Positions 20,481-33,701 are shown, counted from the first letter of the stretch. The stretch is 64,000 nt of DNA from Zygaena filipendulae (GCA_907165275.2 OU015649.1:14414001-14478000); one strand, 5' to 3'. Numbers and translations: made by a program. Notes: generated by a model not told the origin, from the sequence alone.

Positions 20481-23160
20481 CATAAAGAAGTGAAAAATAT
20501 TACATCGTGTAACAAAACATTTCTAAACTTTGAATTTTTATTTATTATTATTTTGTTTTTCCTTTAATATTAAAACAATATTTTAATTACATTAAATTTT
20601 TTTTTATGATTATCAATTATACGTACGAACTGGGTAGGTACCAATGTTTCTGAAAGTGCCACTGTCAGTGCATTATAGCATACGAGAATAAAGTTTTAAT
20701 ACAGATTTTCTCACAAAACTTTAAGCATAACGGTTAGCATTCACATCTTAACCGATTTTTACTTATCAATCAACCTAATATTTCAAGTGATCTTCAATAC
20801 TACTTATACAAAACTAAAGTGGAATATTTAAAAAAAATTACAATAATAAAAAATAAAATATCGATTTCATTTCAATTCAAAAACCGTTAGAGCGTTTTCA
20901 AAGGTCAAGAGTCTATTCTCAAAGAAGTACTGAAAAATTTTCACATGAATAGAATACCTAACACAACGGAAGCCGAAATTAAAGAATAACATTCAGACAT
21001 CGATGAGTAGGGAACTCATAAGTTTCTTAGTTCGATCCCTAACGGCCAAAATTTGCAAGATATTCTCCAGACATGAATTAACATACGTCTATCATCTAAG
21101 ATATGATCCAATAAATACAAGAATAACAAATTGACAACATGTAAATTTTGAAATTGATATCAAAAGAAAGGTTTTGGAAAAAATACATCGAAAAATGTCA
21201 TTCGGTGCGTTCAAATTGAAATGAGGCGTTGTTGTTATTAAAAATCGAATTGGCCACCGAAAAAAGCGGGGCCGTTTAATAAAATCATATTTATGAATAA
21301 TTTAACAATGGTGCAGTTCCATAATTGAATTGTAACATAGTGTCACATGTTGGCGAGGGCAGTGGATCGCGCCCTTAGGGCGGGTGACGCTTAACAAAAT
21401 ATCGCAGTGTGGTTTACAATGCAACATACGCAAATTAACTACGAATACGCATAGAATTTTTTTATTGCCAATACAGAAAAAAATATATTATTCGCCGATT
21501 CGTCACATACAGGACATGTGCCGAGTAAAAAGAATTTTTAAATGTCGATAAATGATTTTTGCATATGACAGGGGCACGCCTAGTAGAAAATGTGATACAT
21601 ATGTAAATTCATATAAAATGCAAGTAGTAGGTAGGTATGATCATTTTATAGCTCTATCACGACTCCTGTGTAATTTAAATTGGATTGTTGGATTTACAAA
21701 CCAATTTAACAGACCGTTACTAAATTTGGTATTGATAAAAGGCAACAATACTTTGACTGCCGAAAGTAATAATGCTTCTCGTTTTCTTAAGTTGTATTTA
21801 TGAATTCTGAAATGTAGACTAATATAGCCTATAGTTTTCGTATTCAACGATTGGTTTCGCAGACCATTGGAGTTACCAATATTATTAAAAAAATAATGTA
21901 TTAGTGTAATCATCCTTTGGTGTGAGCTAAACCTATACTTGCCATTCAAATATCTCAAAGATCTACATAAGAAAATTTGAACGGTGATTTTCAGAATAGA
22001 AAAAACATACTAATTTGTGAAGCAGTAATACCTATTACCTACGTTATACTACTGTTGAAAGCGACTAGAGCAACAATAAATAACCATTGAGCACGCTGGT
22101 CACATAGCGACAAGCGAACAGTATTCACGTAGACACATTCACATAGTGACATAACTACATAAGTTGGATTTTCCACAGATAACAAATGTCAAATATTACC
22201 TATGTAAATGCTAATTGACGTTGGCAACGGATAGCATTTCTCGAATTTGTAACGCATTATGATCAGTTTTGTTGCGTGCAAATCCGTTAGTGATGATTTT
22301 AAATGCAAATTCGACTCTTTTCTATGGTATGTATTTTTATATGTTTCTTTATTGGATATGGCATGAATAGGCGTGAATGATGCTCGAACGAAATTGATCA
22401 TTCGTAACATAGTGATCGAATTCAGTGGTTTAATAGTGAAATGCAAATAATAATCACTAAAAAGTATGTTACTTGTGTTGGGACGATAAAAATTTCACAC
22501 TGATATGAATATATTATTCCTTTCTGCACATAGAATGCAAAATTTGATACTATCATGAATAGTGACAAAACGTCGTTACTATAATTTTACGAGTATTGAT
22601 TTATTGATTTTTAAACAACTTTCGTAAAATTATACGTTTTGACTGATTATTTTATTTGGGGTAAATTAGTCACAGTTTAAATATTGTATGATAATAATTT
22701 AATACTTACTGATATTTTATAAGTAGGTATCTTAAAATTTAAATTAAATCAAGTTGAAAATTGGATCGAATTTATCACGAAGGGTTAAACGTGTAACATT
22801 CAATTTTAACTGCACTTAAAATTAGTTCCTATTTGCTGATCAGCTTCATTACAGAGTGGTTCAGATTTTTGCAGCAATAGATATAGGTACAAGTTCTCAC
22901 GAGTAAGACGCTATCCATCGCTTCCTACCGTGATCTTTCAACCGAAATAAACCTCGCTTGTGAGTTGTGGCTATTAAATAGATCTTAAATCCTTATAAAG
23001 CACTTGTATGTAGATAAGAATCGTTTGATACATCTTAACCAAGAAGATTAAGAAACATAATGAAACGTCCCACATTATTTGTATTATGTATAAATCTATT
23101 TACATTCGTGAATGACGCAAAATTTTTGTCACAAATCATATTATTTACATTTCTCACAAT
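20481..23160. other. AT-rich intergenic sequence, no gene seen
   Basis: Short overlapping frames on both strands around 21550-21960 and 22190-22450 lack any domain or codon signal. Confidence 0.45.
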
Positions 23161-23164
23161 TGCC

Positions 23165-23376
23165 CAGTCGAGTGTTGGCCGCAGCCGGCTACTTGTCGAT
23201 AATCGATTGTCAGTGACGTCGACGACGTGATGTGTATAGTAAAGTATATAAACGGTTTTGTAGTCGAGTGGGCATGCATCTGATGTGACACACGTCATTA
23301 CACGACTTATTGAGCGGACATGTCGTAGTGTTTATGGATTTAGGTTGCGCTTTTTATTTTTGTAACTAGTATCTAG
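23165..23376 (+). promoter_or_regulatory. Candidate promoter and non-coding first exon
   Basis: A CpG-richer stretch has TGTCGATAATCGATTG and GTGACGTCGACGACGTGATG, then a TATA box AGTATATAAACGG (23245-23252), a stretch that could start transcription near 23275-23285, and a strong donor ATCTAG|GTAAGTATT at 23376/23377. The roughly 95-base exon has no good ATG frame. Spacing and donor quality are good, but no downstream exon was identified. Confidence 0.3.
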
Positions 23377-24098
23377 GTAAGTATTTATTTTTTTTACTTT
23401 ATATTTCAACTGTTAAATTTGTGGTGATTCATAGTCAAAGTAAATATCTAAAAACCATCAAAATAAAGTTCAAAACAATAATTAAAATGATAAAGTGATT
23501 TAATATTACTTAAAATAATATACATAGTCAAAATATTTTTGTAAAAACGTCGATATTACAAACCTGTAAACGTGGACCATCACTATTTAATATAAAGTCG
23601 CCAAGCTTCAACCAACACAGCATTCGCTAATTCAATTATTACGCGAGAATGGTAAACACACAATACGTTCAAGACCAGTAACTACGTAGGTATCCAAAGT
23701 GACACCAGATGAGGTTTTTTTGCGTCACTCTCGAATTCATTGCCGCACGCACATTGTGCGATGCGCCCCATTAAATTAAATACCTTTTGATTCTCGATCG
23801 AGCGAAAGAGCCGCGTTGTAATCTCGGTTGATCATTTCAAGTGTGTCATAGGGATTCGGTTTTAATTTTGACGTGAAAAAATAGCAAGCTACCGAATGAA
23901 CTGATGGTTATATGCAAGCTGTTTATTGTATTTTAATTTTTAATACATAATTATATTTTGGTAGATATTATTTAGAGTATTACAGCCGTAATATCTTATA
24001 GCAAATACATAAAAACGGTGGTTTTTCGTTTCCAATGTAGAAATAATAAACTTTCCATAGTGCCCTAACTAAACGAACAGTTACAATATCGCATTAAC

Positions 24099-24334
24099 CG
24101 CCGCACTCAGAGTCGACTTTAATGATTACTTAGTTAAGTATAGATTTTTTAAAACAAAACTGCCGCAATCAGACAAGTGTAATAAATTAATGTTAATTGG
24201 CATTTAACTAATTAAGTTACATCTCATTAAATGCCAATTAACATTAATTTACTGAACATCTCTGATTGCGGCAATTTTGTTTTAAAAATCCATACTTAAC
24301 TAAGTAATCATTAAAGTCGACTCTGAGTGCGGCG
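24099..24334. mobile_element. Nearly complete fold-back (hairpin) element
   Basis: The left arm CGCCGCACTCAGAGTCGACT and the complement of the right arm are identical in their first 20 bases and stay almost identical for about 110 bases (TTACTTAGTTAAGTAT, AAACAAAACTGCCGCAATCA, TTAATGTTAATTGGCATTTA). Only about 15-20 bases of centre remain unpaired. It has no coding capacity. A diverged relative is at 4608-4790. Confidence 0.85.
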
Positions 24335-25250
24335 ATTAGTGTGAGACAAAAGTAACAAAAAAGGAGGCTAGGTAGCTAGTACGGTTACTAATTTTCATAT
24401 ATGAATTACCCTATCTGTATCTTTAATATTACCTGTATACCTATTTCCAATCATAACTCGTGAATTCTTGAAGTTTTTCTTAAATTGTGTACCAGTATAC
24501 CTAAATAATGTCACATGTTTATATAAATATTTGAAATACATACATAAATATATTGTACCTACTTACCCAATTTATCTACCTACTCCAATTATCCCCTTGA
24601 AATAAACCACCACGATTCGTTTTTAATTGCGACTTGAGAATGAACATTTTTTTATTTAAATCTAATACTACTAAGTATAATCGGTATTTTGATCCCAACT
24701 TTTTTGTAAAATTTTAAATCTATGCCTTACTTTAAGGTATGCCTTACTTTTACTTGTCGTTCATCACTTATTGCATACATCCATCCGCAGACTTTTACAA
24801 TTAAATGACATCAAGCAACCTGCAACTTTAATGTAAGGTGATAAAGTTCTAAATTGATCAGTAGATATTGTAATTATACGAATCACTGTCCTTATTAGGT
24901 GCAGTGATAAACTCTTGCATTTTGCATTTATTATTACGAGTACTTTGTTAGCCATTTGAGGAGTCAAATCCACCAGTATAAATCTGGAGCCGTATTTCTG
25001 AATTGTTGGAATCACTTTTGTACACGGAATCGAAAGATTCACATGCGAATTCTCATATTATTATAATATTCTTTAAACATTCGCATGCGAAGTCTTGGTA
25101 TACGAAACTGTAGGTAGGTAGGTACCTATATGCGAAAGAAAAACGACAAATAAATTCAAAATTAAACTTTATTTTTATGGTGTTACAGGTCTCGTGGATG
25201 GTGGGTACGAACCATACTTGGCATATACACTATTTGATGATGGTTCCTTG
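24335..25250. other. Intergenic sequence, no gene seen
   Basis: AT-rich; a 92-codon minus frame at 24764-25042 shows no recognisable domain. Confidence 0.4.
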
Positions 25251-25254
25251 TTAG

Positions 25255-25651
25255 GGTTGTATTGTATTGTTTATTCATAAATTCATTATTTACATGTCAA
25301 ATTAAATTATTAAAATTATTGAAATATAACATTAGTTAGCTATATATGAGCATATAGATTAACTTATAATTAGACCTGCAGTCATATTTTATATTTGACT
25401 ATTTATGTTTGACTATTTATGTTGCCAAGACTTGGAAGAGCAGGCCACTCGGAATCGAGAAACTCTTCGATACTATAAAATGCGTGGTCAAGAAGCAATT
25501 TTTTTAATTTAGGTTTAAATTTGATAATGTCAACAGTTTTTATCTCACTGGGTAACCTGTTAAAGATCGTGACCGCCATCACCTGCAAGGATTTAGTAGT
25601 TTTTTGTAATCTATGTTTTGGTACTTTGAGATCACTGCTCATTGGTTCCAT
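25255..25651 (-). mobile_element. Jockey/CR1-like LINE, 5'-truncated polymerase C-terminus and 3' UTR
   Basis: The frame 25651-25403 reads LKVPKHRLQKTTKSLQVMAV, IFNRLPSEIKTVDIIKFKPK and LLLDHAFYSIEEFL, then a stop. The pattern (R...L..T.KS......IYN.LP..I....KFK..L...L...AFY...E.L) is the C-terminal tail of insect Jockey/CR1-type reverse transcriptases. About 150 bases of 3' UTR follow to a TTGTATTGTATTG-like end near 25255. Confidence 0.75.
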
Positions 25652-25693
25652 ATTATAATATTTTCATATTATTTTCGCATATTATTCCATATA

Positions 25694-25870
25694 ATATTGG
25701 TTCCATAGCCAAAGGGTAAAACGGGACCCTATTACTAAAACTCCGCTGTCCGTCCGTCTGTCACCAAGCTGTATCTCATGAACCGTGATAGTTAGACATT
25801 GAAATTTTCACAGATGATGTATCTATTTCTGTTGCCGCTGTAACAACAAATACCTACTCAAAAACAGAAT
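25694..25870 (-). repeat. Dispersed repeat shared with 6130-6300
   Basis: The reverse complement contains TTTCACAGATG-type sequence, ACGGTTCATGAGATACAGC, GACAGACGGACGGACAGCGG and GGTCCCGTTTTACCCTTTGG, matching the right half of the repeat beside the Sox exon. Confidence 0.65.
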
Positions 25871-25933
25871 AAAACAAATTTTAAGTGGGGCTTCCATACA
25901 ACAGACATTATTTTTTAGCCGTTTTTATAGATA

Positions 25934-26140
25934 ACTAGCTGTGCCCCGCGGTTTCACCCGCGTTAATGTCGGAGATCCCGCGGGAGTTCATGGAATTTCG
26001 AAAAAATCGAAACTTGATTATCTAAGTTGGACCCTTAGCAATACAACAAAAAAAACTGCATTCAATTTGGTGCAGCAGTTTTTGCGTAGCACGAATACAG
26101 ACAGACAGACAAAAATTCTAAAAACGGTATTTTTTTCTAT
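25934..26140 (+). repeat. Family A repeat, subfamily with TTGGACCCTTAGCAATAC
   Basis: The head ACTAGCTGTGCCCCGCGG and GAGATCCCGCGGGAGTTCAT is followed by GCAGTTTTTGCGTAGCACG and CAGACAGACAGAC. The downstream TGGTACGGAACCC and GTCCGACTCGCGCTTGACCG (to 26285) are common lepidopteran repeat sequence. Confidence 0.7.
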
Positions 26141-26803
26141 ATCACTCATAGAGTCACCTGAATTTATTTTTTCTTATTTATCTCCCATATACAGACGTCG
26201 ACCTGTTACAATTTTATTATAAGTAGGTATGTACCTATAGATGGTACGGAACCCTTAGTGCGCGAGTCCGACTCGCGCTTGACCGGGTTTTTTTATGGTT
26301 TCATTTTCTACTTACGCACTTATTTTATTTAGGTACCAATTTACATGCCCTTTTTATGTTACCAACTAGAGGTAAGTGTACCTACGCATTATTTAGGTAA
26401 GTATGTAAAAAAATTGTTTTCATAAGTTTACTTATTATTTAGGTTGAGCTGTAGAGTAAGTACTTACCTATGTAGATATTTCCTACTTACCACAATTCTC
26501 GGCAATTTGCGAATTTCAACTAACGAAAATATTGTAGATCAGTTCATAACACCTCTTATGTAGGTACCATATTCTTGCAAATAAAAGAATTATTATTATT
26601 ATTATAAAATGTTATGAAGGTTGCGTACGATAATTACCTATTAGGTATTTAAACCGAAATCTTATCTATATTTTGGTATTTACCTACAATGATATTAAAC
26701 CATTAAAGGAGGGGTATTTAAGTAGTAAACCCACAAAACGCACAGGATCTATGCTTATGTATCTAAGTATTTTCATGTCAGTGATTTGTCGTTTGTAAAA
26801 TGG

Positions 26804-27136
26804 ACAATAAGGATGTGGACTACTTTTGAAAATCAAAATTCTAATTAGTCCGTCAATTAGAAAATAAAAAAACAATAGACACGTATTTTTTGCTTTTTTA
26901 AATAAATTAAAATATACAGAGATAAAGCGCATTAAAGTTTAGGATGAGGAGGTCGTGACGTCACTAACCGCAAAACCGCCATACAAACTGTCAGAATAGT
27001 GACGTCACGCGAAATTTCAACTCAATATATCGCCGTTATTTTTTGATTACGTAAAAAAAGAAAAAATACGTGTCCAATATTTTTTAATAATCTACAAGAC
27101 GGACAAAAACATAAAAATTAGTCAACATGCCCATTA
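26804..27136 (-). mobile_element. CRE-carrying MITE (family D), copy 3
   Basis: Same orientation as copy 1, from AATAAGGATGTGGACTA to TAGTCAACATGCCCATTA. TGACGTCA palindromes are at 26956-26963 and 27000-27007. Confidence 0.85.
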
Positions 27137-30100
27137 CCTATCTGTACTTAATGAATGAGACTCAATAAACTAAAAACCATTGCTTATACACACTATCCAA
27201 AATAACCATTACCCGTCCAGTTACTGATGAACGTCATTTTGACATTTATGCCTTTAAGAATAAGATCTTTGAAATATCAACTAATAATTTAAGAAGATAC
27301 TGTCTTCTATCCAAGTCCGTGGTTCAAAATTAAAACGCTTTTGACTTCAATAAACATTGTCATTAATTTAATCCTCAGTACATTTGCCATTCAATTTGTA
27401 ACTCTAAAATTGTATTCGCTAAAAGTCACATTCGAAAAATAAAAATCACAACTATAACTGGCCGGTAAGAACCGGATACGTCGGCAAAAAAAAATACTGC
27501 AGGCCACATTTAAAATCGCATTAAGAAAGATAACAATCTAATTCGCGATGCATATTTCGTTCGATTGAATTCCATTGTGACAGCCCTATTTGGGCTACTG
27601 CAACTTTGAGCGATTATTCCGTGCCTACTTTGGCTATACAGGGTGTAACATGGGTGTAACAGAAAAGTTTGGTCTTAGTTGAACATTGCAAAGCTCGTTA
27701 TATCAATGTATAATTTTCGGGTATTTCGGCTCTCCACTTCAAATAAATAAACAAAATTTTGTGATGGTAACTGTGGTGGTTGTTCTTTGGATGAAATGTC
27801 AATTCATGAAACCAGAGGAATTTGGGGAATAAAACCTTTTCAATAAATAACTAGTGTTGTCGAAAAATACTCTTAATTCAGAGCCATATTATATCTAATG
27901 TTGCTGCAGACTGCAGTTATAGTGAAATAATGAAATGAAATTTAATATGAATTTCAAATGAAGCTCCGTGAAACGAAATCCTCTATAATAAAAATATGTA
28001 GGTACTGGCACTAAAAAACATACCTACGTTTTACGAAAAAAGAAAATAATTACCAATACCTACCTACATACCTATTTATACTTGTCTATGAAAAATAGCA
28101 CCAATTAAGTAAGATATAAATCCTTAGAGAAATAATAATTTGTGTTGTAGCATAAAAAAATAATATAAAAGTACGATTCCACTCGAGATCGCAAAAGTTT
28201 ACATAATGCAAATACAATAAACAAAATAAAATCCTTATAAGGCTGGTCACACACTGCCGCCGCATTATTACACCGGCCACTTCGTAGTTAATGCAAATAA
28301 AGGAGAGATTACACAGCACACCACAATGTGGCAACAAAAACATACAAGTACGGAGAAAAAACTACGGATGCGTTTTATTTTTTCTTTCATAATATAGGTA
28401 GTAACTACTCTAAATATAAATATTACATTTCCGGATCGTAACCGTTCAATTTCGCACCCAATTCCCTGAGTATTAACGTTCAAATCGAATCAACAATGTA
28501 AATCCAAGATCGATATCAATACAAAAGCGATTTTGAATTTTATTCGAATCCAAATAAGGTTGATATTCGGCTGTTCAACAAGACTTTGTGTAAGGGTTTT
28601 CGGTGAGGCTTTGCGTAGGTGTAACGAGAACTGTCATTGTTACTGCTATTAGTATTGCGCCGCGAACGGAAATGGGTGAGTAGCGATATAGAAAAATTTG
28701 TTCGTTCGACAGTGATTTTTCACACAATGGCGTTAAGTCGTAGCGTGTGCTTCGGTTACCAATGTTACCATTCATGTATCAAACGGGCGGCACACAGAAG
28801 AGATTTCTCAAAAGTTTTAAATGGTGACGTTTTGTTGTTAATGATAAAGATGTGCCATCTGTTTCTATTGAGTACTTAATCTTTGGTAGGCGTCCGAACT
28901 CGTCCGGTCATTTATAGACGACCATAGACGTGCAGTCTGCCAGAGGATAAATGAACATCGCATTTGCTGTTGACGACCTGTTTAATAACTGGCCGCTATT
29001 TTTATAGGTTCTTTTTTTAAATCTATTTTTTTACTTTATATGCCTTACCTTAACCTTAAGCATGAATTCATGAACTTTACATTTATCTGCACCTTATAAA
29101 TTACGGTTCAGATTATAGACTTAGGCTTGTAGTTGTTGTAAAATTTACCCCTTTTGGGGAAGGCAAAGGAATCTCAGTCCATACAGATTTATTACCTACG
29201 AAGTAGTGTCCATTGTATATTGTATAGATTTCTTTTTAAAACCATGATGATGTCATCTAAGTTATATAAACTCTTTTACACTGTTAAGTCAGTGACAGGC
29301 CTACATATAAACAATTTCTCAATAAAGCCATCGATCTATTGATCTCTTGTCAACAGCTATTTTTCGGATGCTTATAGCATCTGTCGATGGTCCAAGACTT
29401 TGTTACTGTCCCTATGTAAAAATGTACAATTGCACATCCAGTATTCTCACGGAACTTACAGTACATGTACCGTGCCTTGTGTCACCCCTGACCTGTCGCC
29501 TTAGCTGTAGGTACATGCTTATTGAATGCATACACGCATGGCTAGGGTTGGCAACTGTTCAATGTTTTTCGGTTAATTAAAATAGGTCTTTAATTAAGGG
29601 TCTCTAATGTTGCCAACATAAAAATCCAGAGAGAAGTAAATTATAGGTAAATAAAGCAGATGAAAGGGTTTTATTTTATAACAAGGTAATATTTTGTAAC
29701 CATTTACATTTGAAGAAAAGTTATTGAGTATCATTACTGACACTGTATAGGTTCTAATAAGATCGTAGATAATGTAAACAGACATGCAATATAGGTATAA
29801 CGAAAATAAAGATTGAAAAATAGGATACCTACGTTTAGAAAAAGTTCGTCAACTACCTACCTACCTACCTATATCTTGTGTTGAGCAATGCTGTGTGAAT
29901 ATAATAATGAACTGAATATAATATTTTTATTTTCTAATATAAAATTGTGACAACCCTGCGACATTCAAACAGGAAGTACAGGGGTGTGAGTCGATATGAC
30001 CTCAAGTTACCCATCACGCACCCTCAAGCTCAATCTTCTTATTTTTTTTTTTCAATCATTCTTTTATCACATTTTTTGCACAACCATTGTAGAAATATCT

Positions 30101-30930
30101 GGAGCATTACACGGCGAAAGGTATGAATCGAATCGATTGCAAATGAAAATAATAGAAAAAAACGTGCAATAAATATCGCACAATTGTATTTAAAAGGGTT
30201 TTAAATTTAATATTAGGTGCGTTCGAATGGGGTATGACGTCATTGTTGTAGATGAGACAAGCACTGTGAATTTCGAATTCTGAACATTCTCTCTTTGTAA
30301 GTAGTTTCTTTTTCTTTTTTTGTAAGATTGTCTCAGAGACGTTGACGCTCTTGTGACACAATGCTCGTCTGTTCTTAATTTCGATTTATTCTTTGTCATT
30401 TTTTCATTTTTTTTTTTTCCTCACTATAACAGCGGATGGAATAACGTTGGGCGTAATAAAATTGAAGTAATTGCTATTGGAGTGTGAAATGACGAAATAT
30501 TGCTGTTATCTATATTCATAGTTTTCTATTTTATTGAGATTATAAAATAAAAAATTCCCTAGATTTTGATTTTAATTTAAACTCGAATTTAAATCAGCGC
30601 AGTGACTAGTGGTTCTACAGACACCTAGTTTCTGACTAAATCGCGTCTGATGATCGATAAACTAATCCTTAAACTGAAAAAGAAGTCTTTACTTATGCCC
30701 AGTTAGTAGGTACCTAGTGTATGATGAAAACTTGGAGCACAAGCTCTGCTATACTCTTGCGCTTATGCACGTGGGTCAAATTGCACTTGGGCATTGGCGG
30801 TTTGGTGAACTTTGCATTGAACTTTGAACACACAAGAATATAGAATTGCTTCCAATACGTGTGCATAGTTAAGAATTTGATAAAAAAAAAACAAAAATAA
30901 CTGGATAATACTACTAATAGTAAATTCAGC
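27137..30930. other. Long AT-rich intergenic region, no gene supported
   Basis: Contains a GC-richer patch at 28560-28790 and (ACCT)n at 29854-29870. Several 60-85-codon frames on both strands have no family signal. Confidence 0.4.
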
Positions 30931-30934
30931 GAGT

Positions 30935-31470
30935 TTAAAATAATGACTGTACATTCTCAGTACATATACGAGAATTTATTATATGTTCACAAAAATTTAG
31001 GCAACTTTAAGAAAAACAGTGATTTACATAATCTAAACTTAAGAAATAAAGATAAACTCGCTGTGCCTAAGACTAGACTTCATAAAATTTCTAAATCATT
31101 AAAAGGACAATGTATACACTTTTATAACAAACTCCCAAACGATGTAATTAATTTGTCAATTAATAAATTCAAGACACTTATTAAACACAGATTATGCGAT
31201 AAAGCATATTATAGTGTAGTAGACTATTTAAATGATACAGACGTTTGGGAATGAATTGCTCTATCCAATTACAATTTTTTGTTCTCCTAGTTTATAAGTA
31301 TGATCATTAAAAGACAGCGCTGCTGAGTTTCTTGACAGTTCTTCTCAGCAGAGGACGTATTCCGAACTGACGGTAACTTATATATTTAAGAACCTGCTGA
31401 CGATTACAAGTGATTGTATCCAATCCTAAGTAATAAATAGCTTTTGAATTTTGAATTTTGAATAGTAGTT
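30935..31470 (+). mobile_element. Jockey/CR1-like LINE, 5'-truncated polymerase C-terminus and 3' UTR
   Basis: The frame 30943-31254 reads QYIYENLLYVHKNLGNFKKN, LRNKDKLAVPKTRLHKISKS, IHFYNKLPNDVINLSINKFK and LCDKAYYSVVDYL, the same C-terminal domain as at 25403-25651 but longer. A 210-base 3' UTR with CAGCGCTGCTGAGTTTCTTG ends in three TTTTGAA repeats at 31442-31463, a typical LINE tail. Confidence 0.8.
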
Positions 31471-32011
31471 CCTAAACATTCGGATTTCGTCACACTAGAA
31501 CCCTTGAACCTACCTATAAATACCCACACAAATGAATACAGTCTTACAGTCCCCACATAGGTACCACGATGGGTTAAATCTACCAAAATCAGGTTTTTAT
31601 GTGAACTCAGACTATTACTGTTTGTCAATAATGTTGTTGCTATTATTATATAGGTATTTATACTTATTGGTATTTCCTCGTTCGACCGGCATCCTTAAGC
31701 CGATAAATAGCTACCAGTTTTTTTTCCTGATTGTATTCTACAACTGTGCAAGTAGATACCTACCTATGGACAGTTTAACATAACTTTTTCTCAATTATAA
31801 TCGAGATTTTTTAATTGAAACGCTATCGAACGACCCAATTCGTTATTTAGTGGCCGTAAAATTCAAATTAATTCTAATATAGATGCATTTTAATCATCTC
31901 ATTCAGCTTCTAGGCCTTTGATGTGATAAACTGATTTATTTGATTAGATATTTGATACGTTTAGGGAAACATCAATATTGAAGATTGACAGTCCATAAAC
32001 ATATGATATAT
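31471..32011. other. Intergenic sequence, no gene seen
   Basis: AT-rich; no coding or repeat signal recognised beyond TAGGTA motifs. Confidence 0.4.
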
Positions 32012-32247
32012 GGACGCACATAAGCAATAACATGTTAACCCACAAAATTAAGTTTTTGATTCAGAACGCTTTATTGAGAGTTAAGGAACGTTTTTTAATT
32101 ATGTGTTTACCTTATTACGTTGCTTAAATATGTAACTAAATATTGAACATAAAAAACGTTGACACAAAATGGCGCTCCTTCTTTTAAAACACGATTTACG
32201 CAAAATTTCTCCAGTGTGAGTTAACACACTATTGCTTATTTATGTCC
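32012..32247. mobile_element. MITE family E, 236 bp, 4-bp target duplication ATAT
   Basis: Opposite orientation to the copies at 3839 and 48988. The ends GGACGCACATAAGCAATAAC and CACTATTGCTTATTTATGTC are followed by the last C of GTCC, and ATAT lies on both sides. The internal AATGGCGCTCC and AATTTCTCCAGTGTG are shared with the other copies. Confidence 0.85.
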
Positions 32248-32409
32248 ATATAATAGATTAAATAAAAAAGAACCAAGGCGAGATATGTAAAAAAAGAAAA
32301 GCTAGCTAAAAAGATAGGTAAACTGTAGCTTTCGATATAATTTCCAATCGTAGGTAGGTACTTATAGCTTCTTTGATGGTTGACCATTCTGTAGGTTTTA
32401 TAATTCTTT

Positions 32410-32460
32410 GTTTATTAACAGACTTCAAAAAAGGAGGTCCTCCTTTTGACCTGCTTGTAT
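32410..32460 (+). repeat. Fragment of the GACTTCAAAAAAGGAGG repeat with a short palindrome
   Basis: Only the start of this family is present. AAAAGGAGG is followed by TCCTCCTTTT, a 9-bp inverted pair. Confidence 0.4.
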
Positions 32461-32579
32461 GTTAATGCTTGATTATTTTGCGTTTGGCTGATCCGATTTG
32501 GATGCGGTTTTCAGGTAAGTATTTTTGCTTTCATTGTTATTTAATTAGATTTTCCCAAAGCAAGTACCTACATACCTAC

Positions 32580-32713
32580 CTAGGACAAATTTATGTCCTT
32601 TTCTGTGCTCCTGTCAACGTGCATGCAAAATTTCGTGATGATCGGTTGAACCGTTAAACGATGAAAATGTAGGTAACAAACAAACAAACAAAGTCACTTT
32701 CGCATTTATATAA
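32580..32713 (+). repeat. Family A repeat, 3' half
   Basis: Runs from TTTATGTCCTTTTCTGTGC through GTGATGATCGGTTGAACCG to CACTTTCGCATTTATATAAT and leads directly into the next copy. Confidence 0.7.
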
Positions 32714-32945
32714 TACTAGCTGTCCCCCGCGATTTCATCCGCGGTAATTTCGGAGTTCCCGCGGAGGTTGCGGGAAAAAAGTACTCTATGTCCTTCAGTT
32801 CCCGAGGGAATTCCGGGATAAAAACTATCCTATCTTTTAAGTTGGACCATTTTATGAATGGTTACAAAATTTGATCAAAATCCGTTCAGTAGTTTCGGAG
32901 TCCATCGCGGACAAACAACGTGACACGTGATTTATATATATTAGA
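32714..32945 (+). repeat. Family A repeat, composite subfamily shared with 59312-59582
   Basis: The head CTAGCTGTCCCCCGCGATTT is followed by AAAAAGTACTCTATGTCC, then a second partial head (GAGGGAATTCCGGGATAAAA), then CTATCTTTTAAGTTGGACCA and GACAAACAACGTGACACGTG. The same mosaic order appears inverted at 59 kb. Confidence 0.75.
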
Positions 32946-33099
32946 TTAGTAAGGACTACGTAAGTAAGTAGGTACGAGTAAAATAGTATCTATAGTTACA
33001 ACTAAAAACTAATTTATAAATATGTACATAGAAGTATTAAGTGCTGTGGATTATGTTAAATAAATAAAATAAAATAAAAAATAAAAATAAGAATCATAG

Positions 33100-33700
33100 T
33101 CCAAATAGGTATGTAATTGAATCAAAGGTGCAGAATGCAGATACGTAGCACTTTGTCACCGTTAATTCCGTTCATGATTTAACACTGGCATTGTTAGGTA
33201 CTATCTTACAAATTTCACAGTGGGCACACCGCGGCAATAAAACTCACTGAAGACACAATACCGGGCGAGGCGGAGCCCCGCCGCCGTGTCTAATTAAATC
33301 GTCACTTACAATAGTGACAACAATATATAATGGTGGACACCTTTCTATATTTATAGGCCGTGTTTTTAATTTTTATGGGAACTGTGGCTTGGTGTTTAGC
33401 TGGTCGGGCGAGCAAGTGCGTCCGGAGTGCCCCGTCGATTCCTGTTTCAGCGAAGCAAAGTAGACCAGGATAAATAAATCATTATAGGACTATGACTGGT
33501 CTATGTTTTGCCCAGTCATTTCGTAAGGGGCATTTCGTAACGGCCCAAAAATGGAAAGCGAGAGAGATAGACAAACACTAGACAATATTACAAAACAAAG
33601 TCCTCTGCCGCGCCAGTCTGTCTGTCCGCGATAAACTCAAAAGCTACTTTTTTCATGCGGTTTTCACCAATAGATTGATTCATAAGGAAGGTTCAGGTAC
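33100..33700. other. Intergenic; short CpG-rich patch
   Basis: ACCGGGCGAGGCGGAGCCCC at about 33260 and neighbours form a small CpG-rich patch; no coding signal. Confidence 0.35.
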
Positions 33701-33701
33701 C

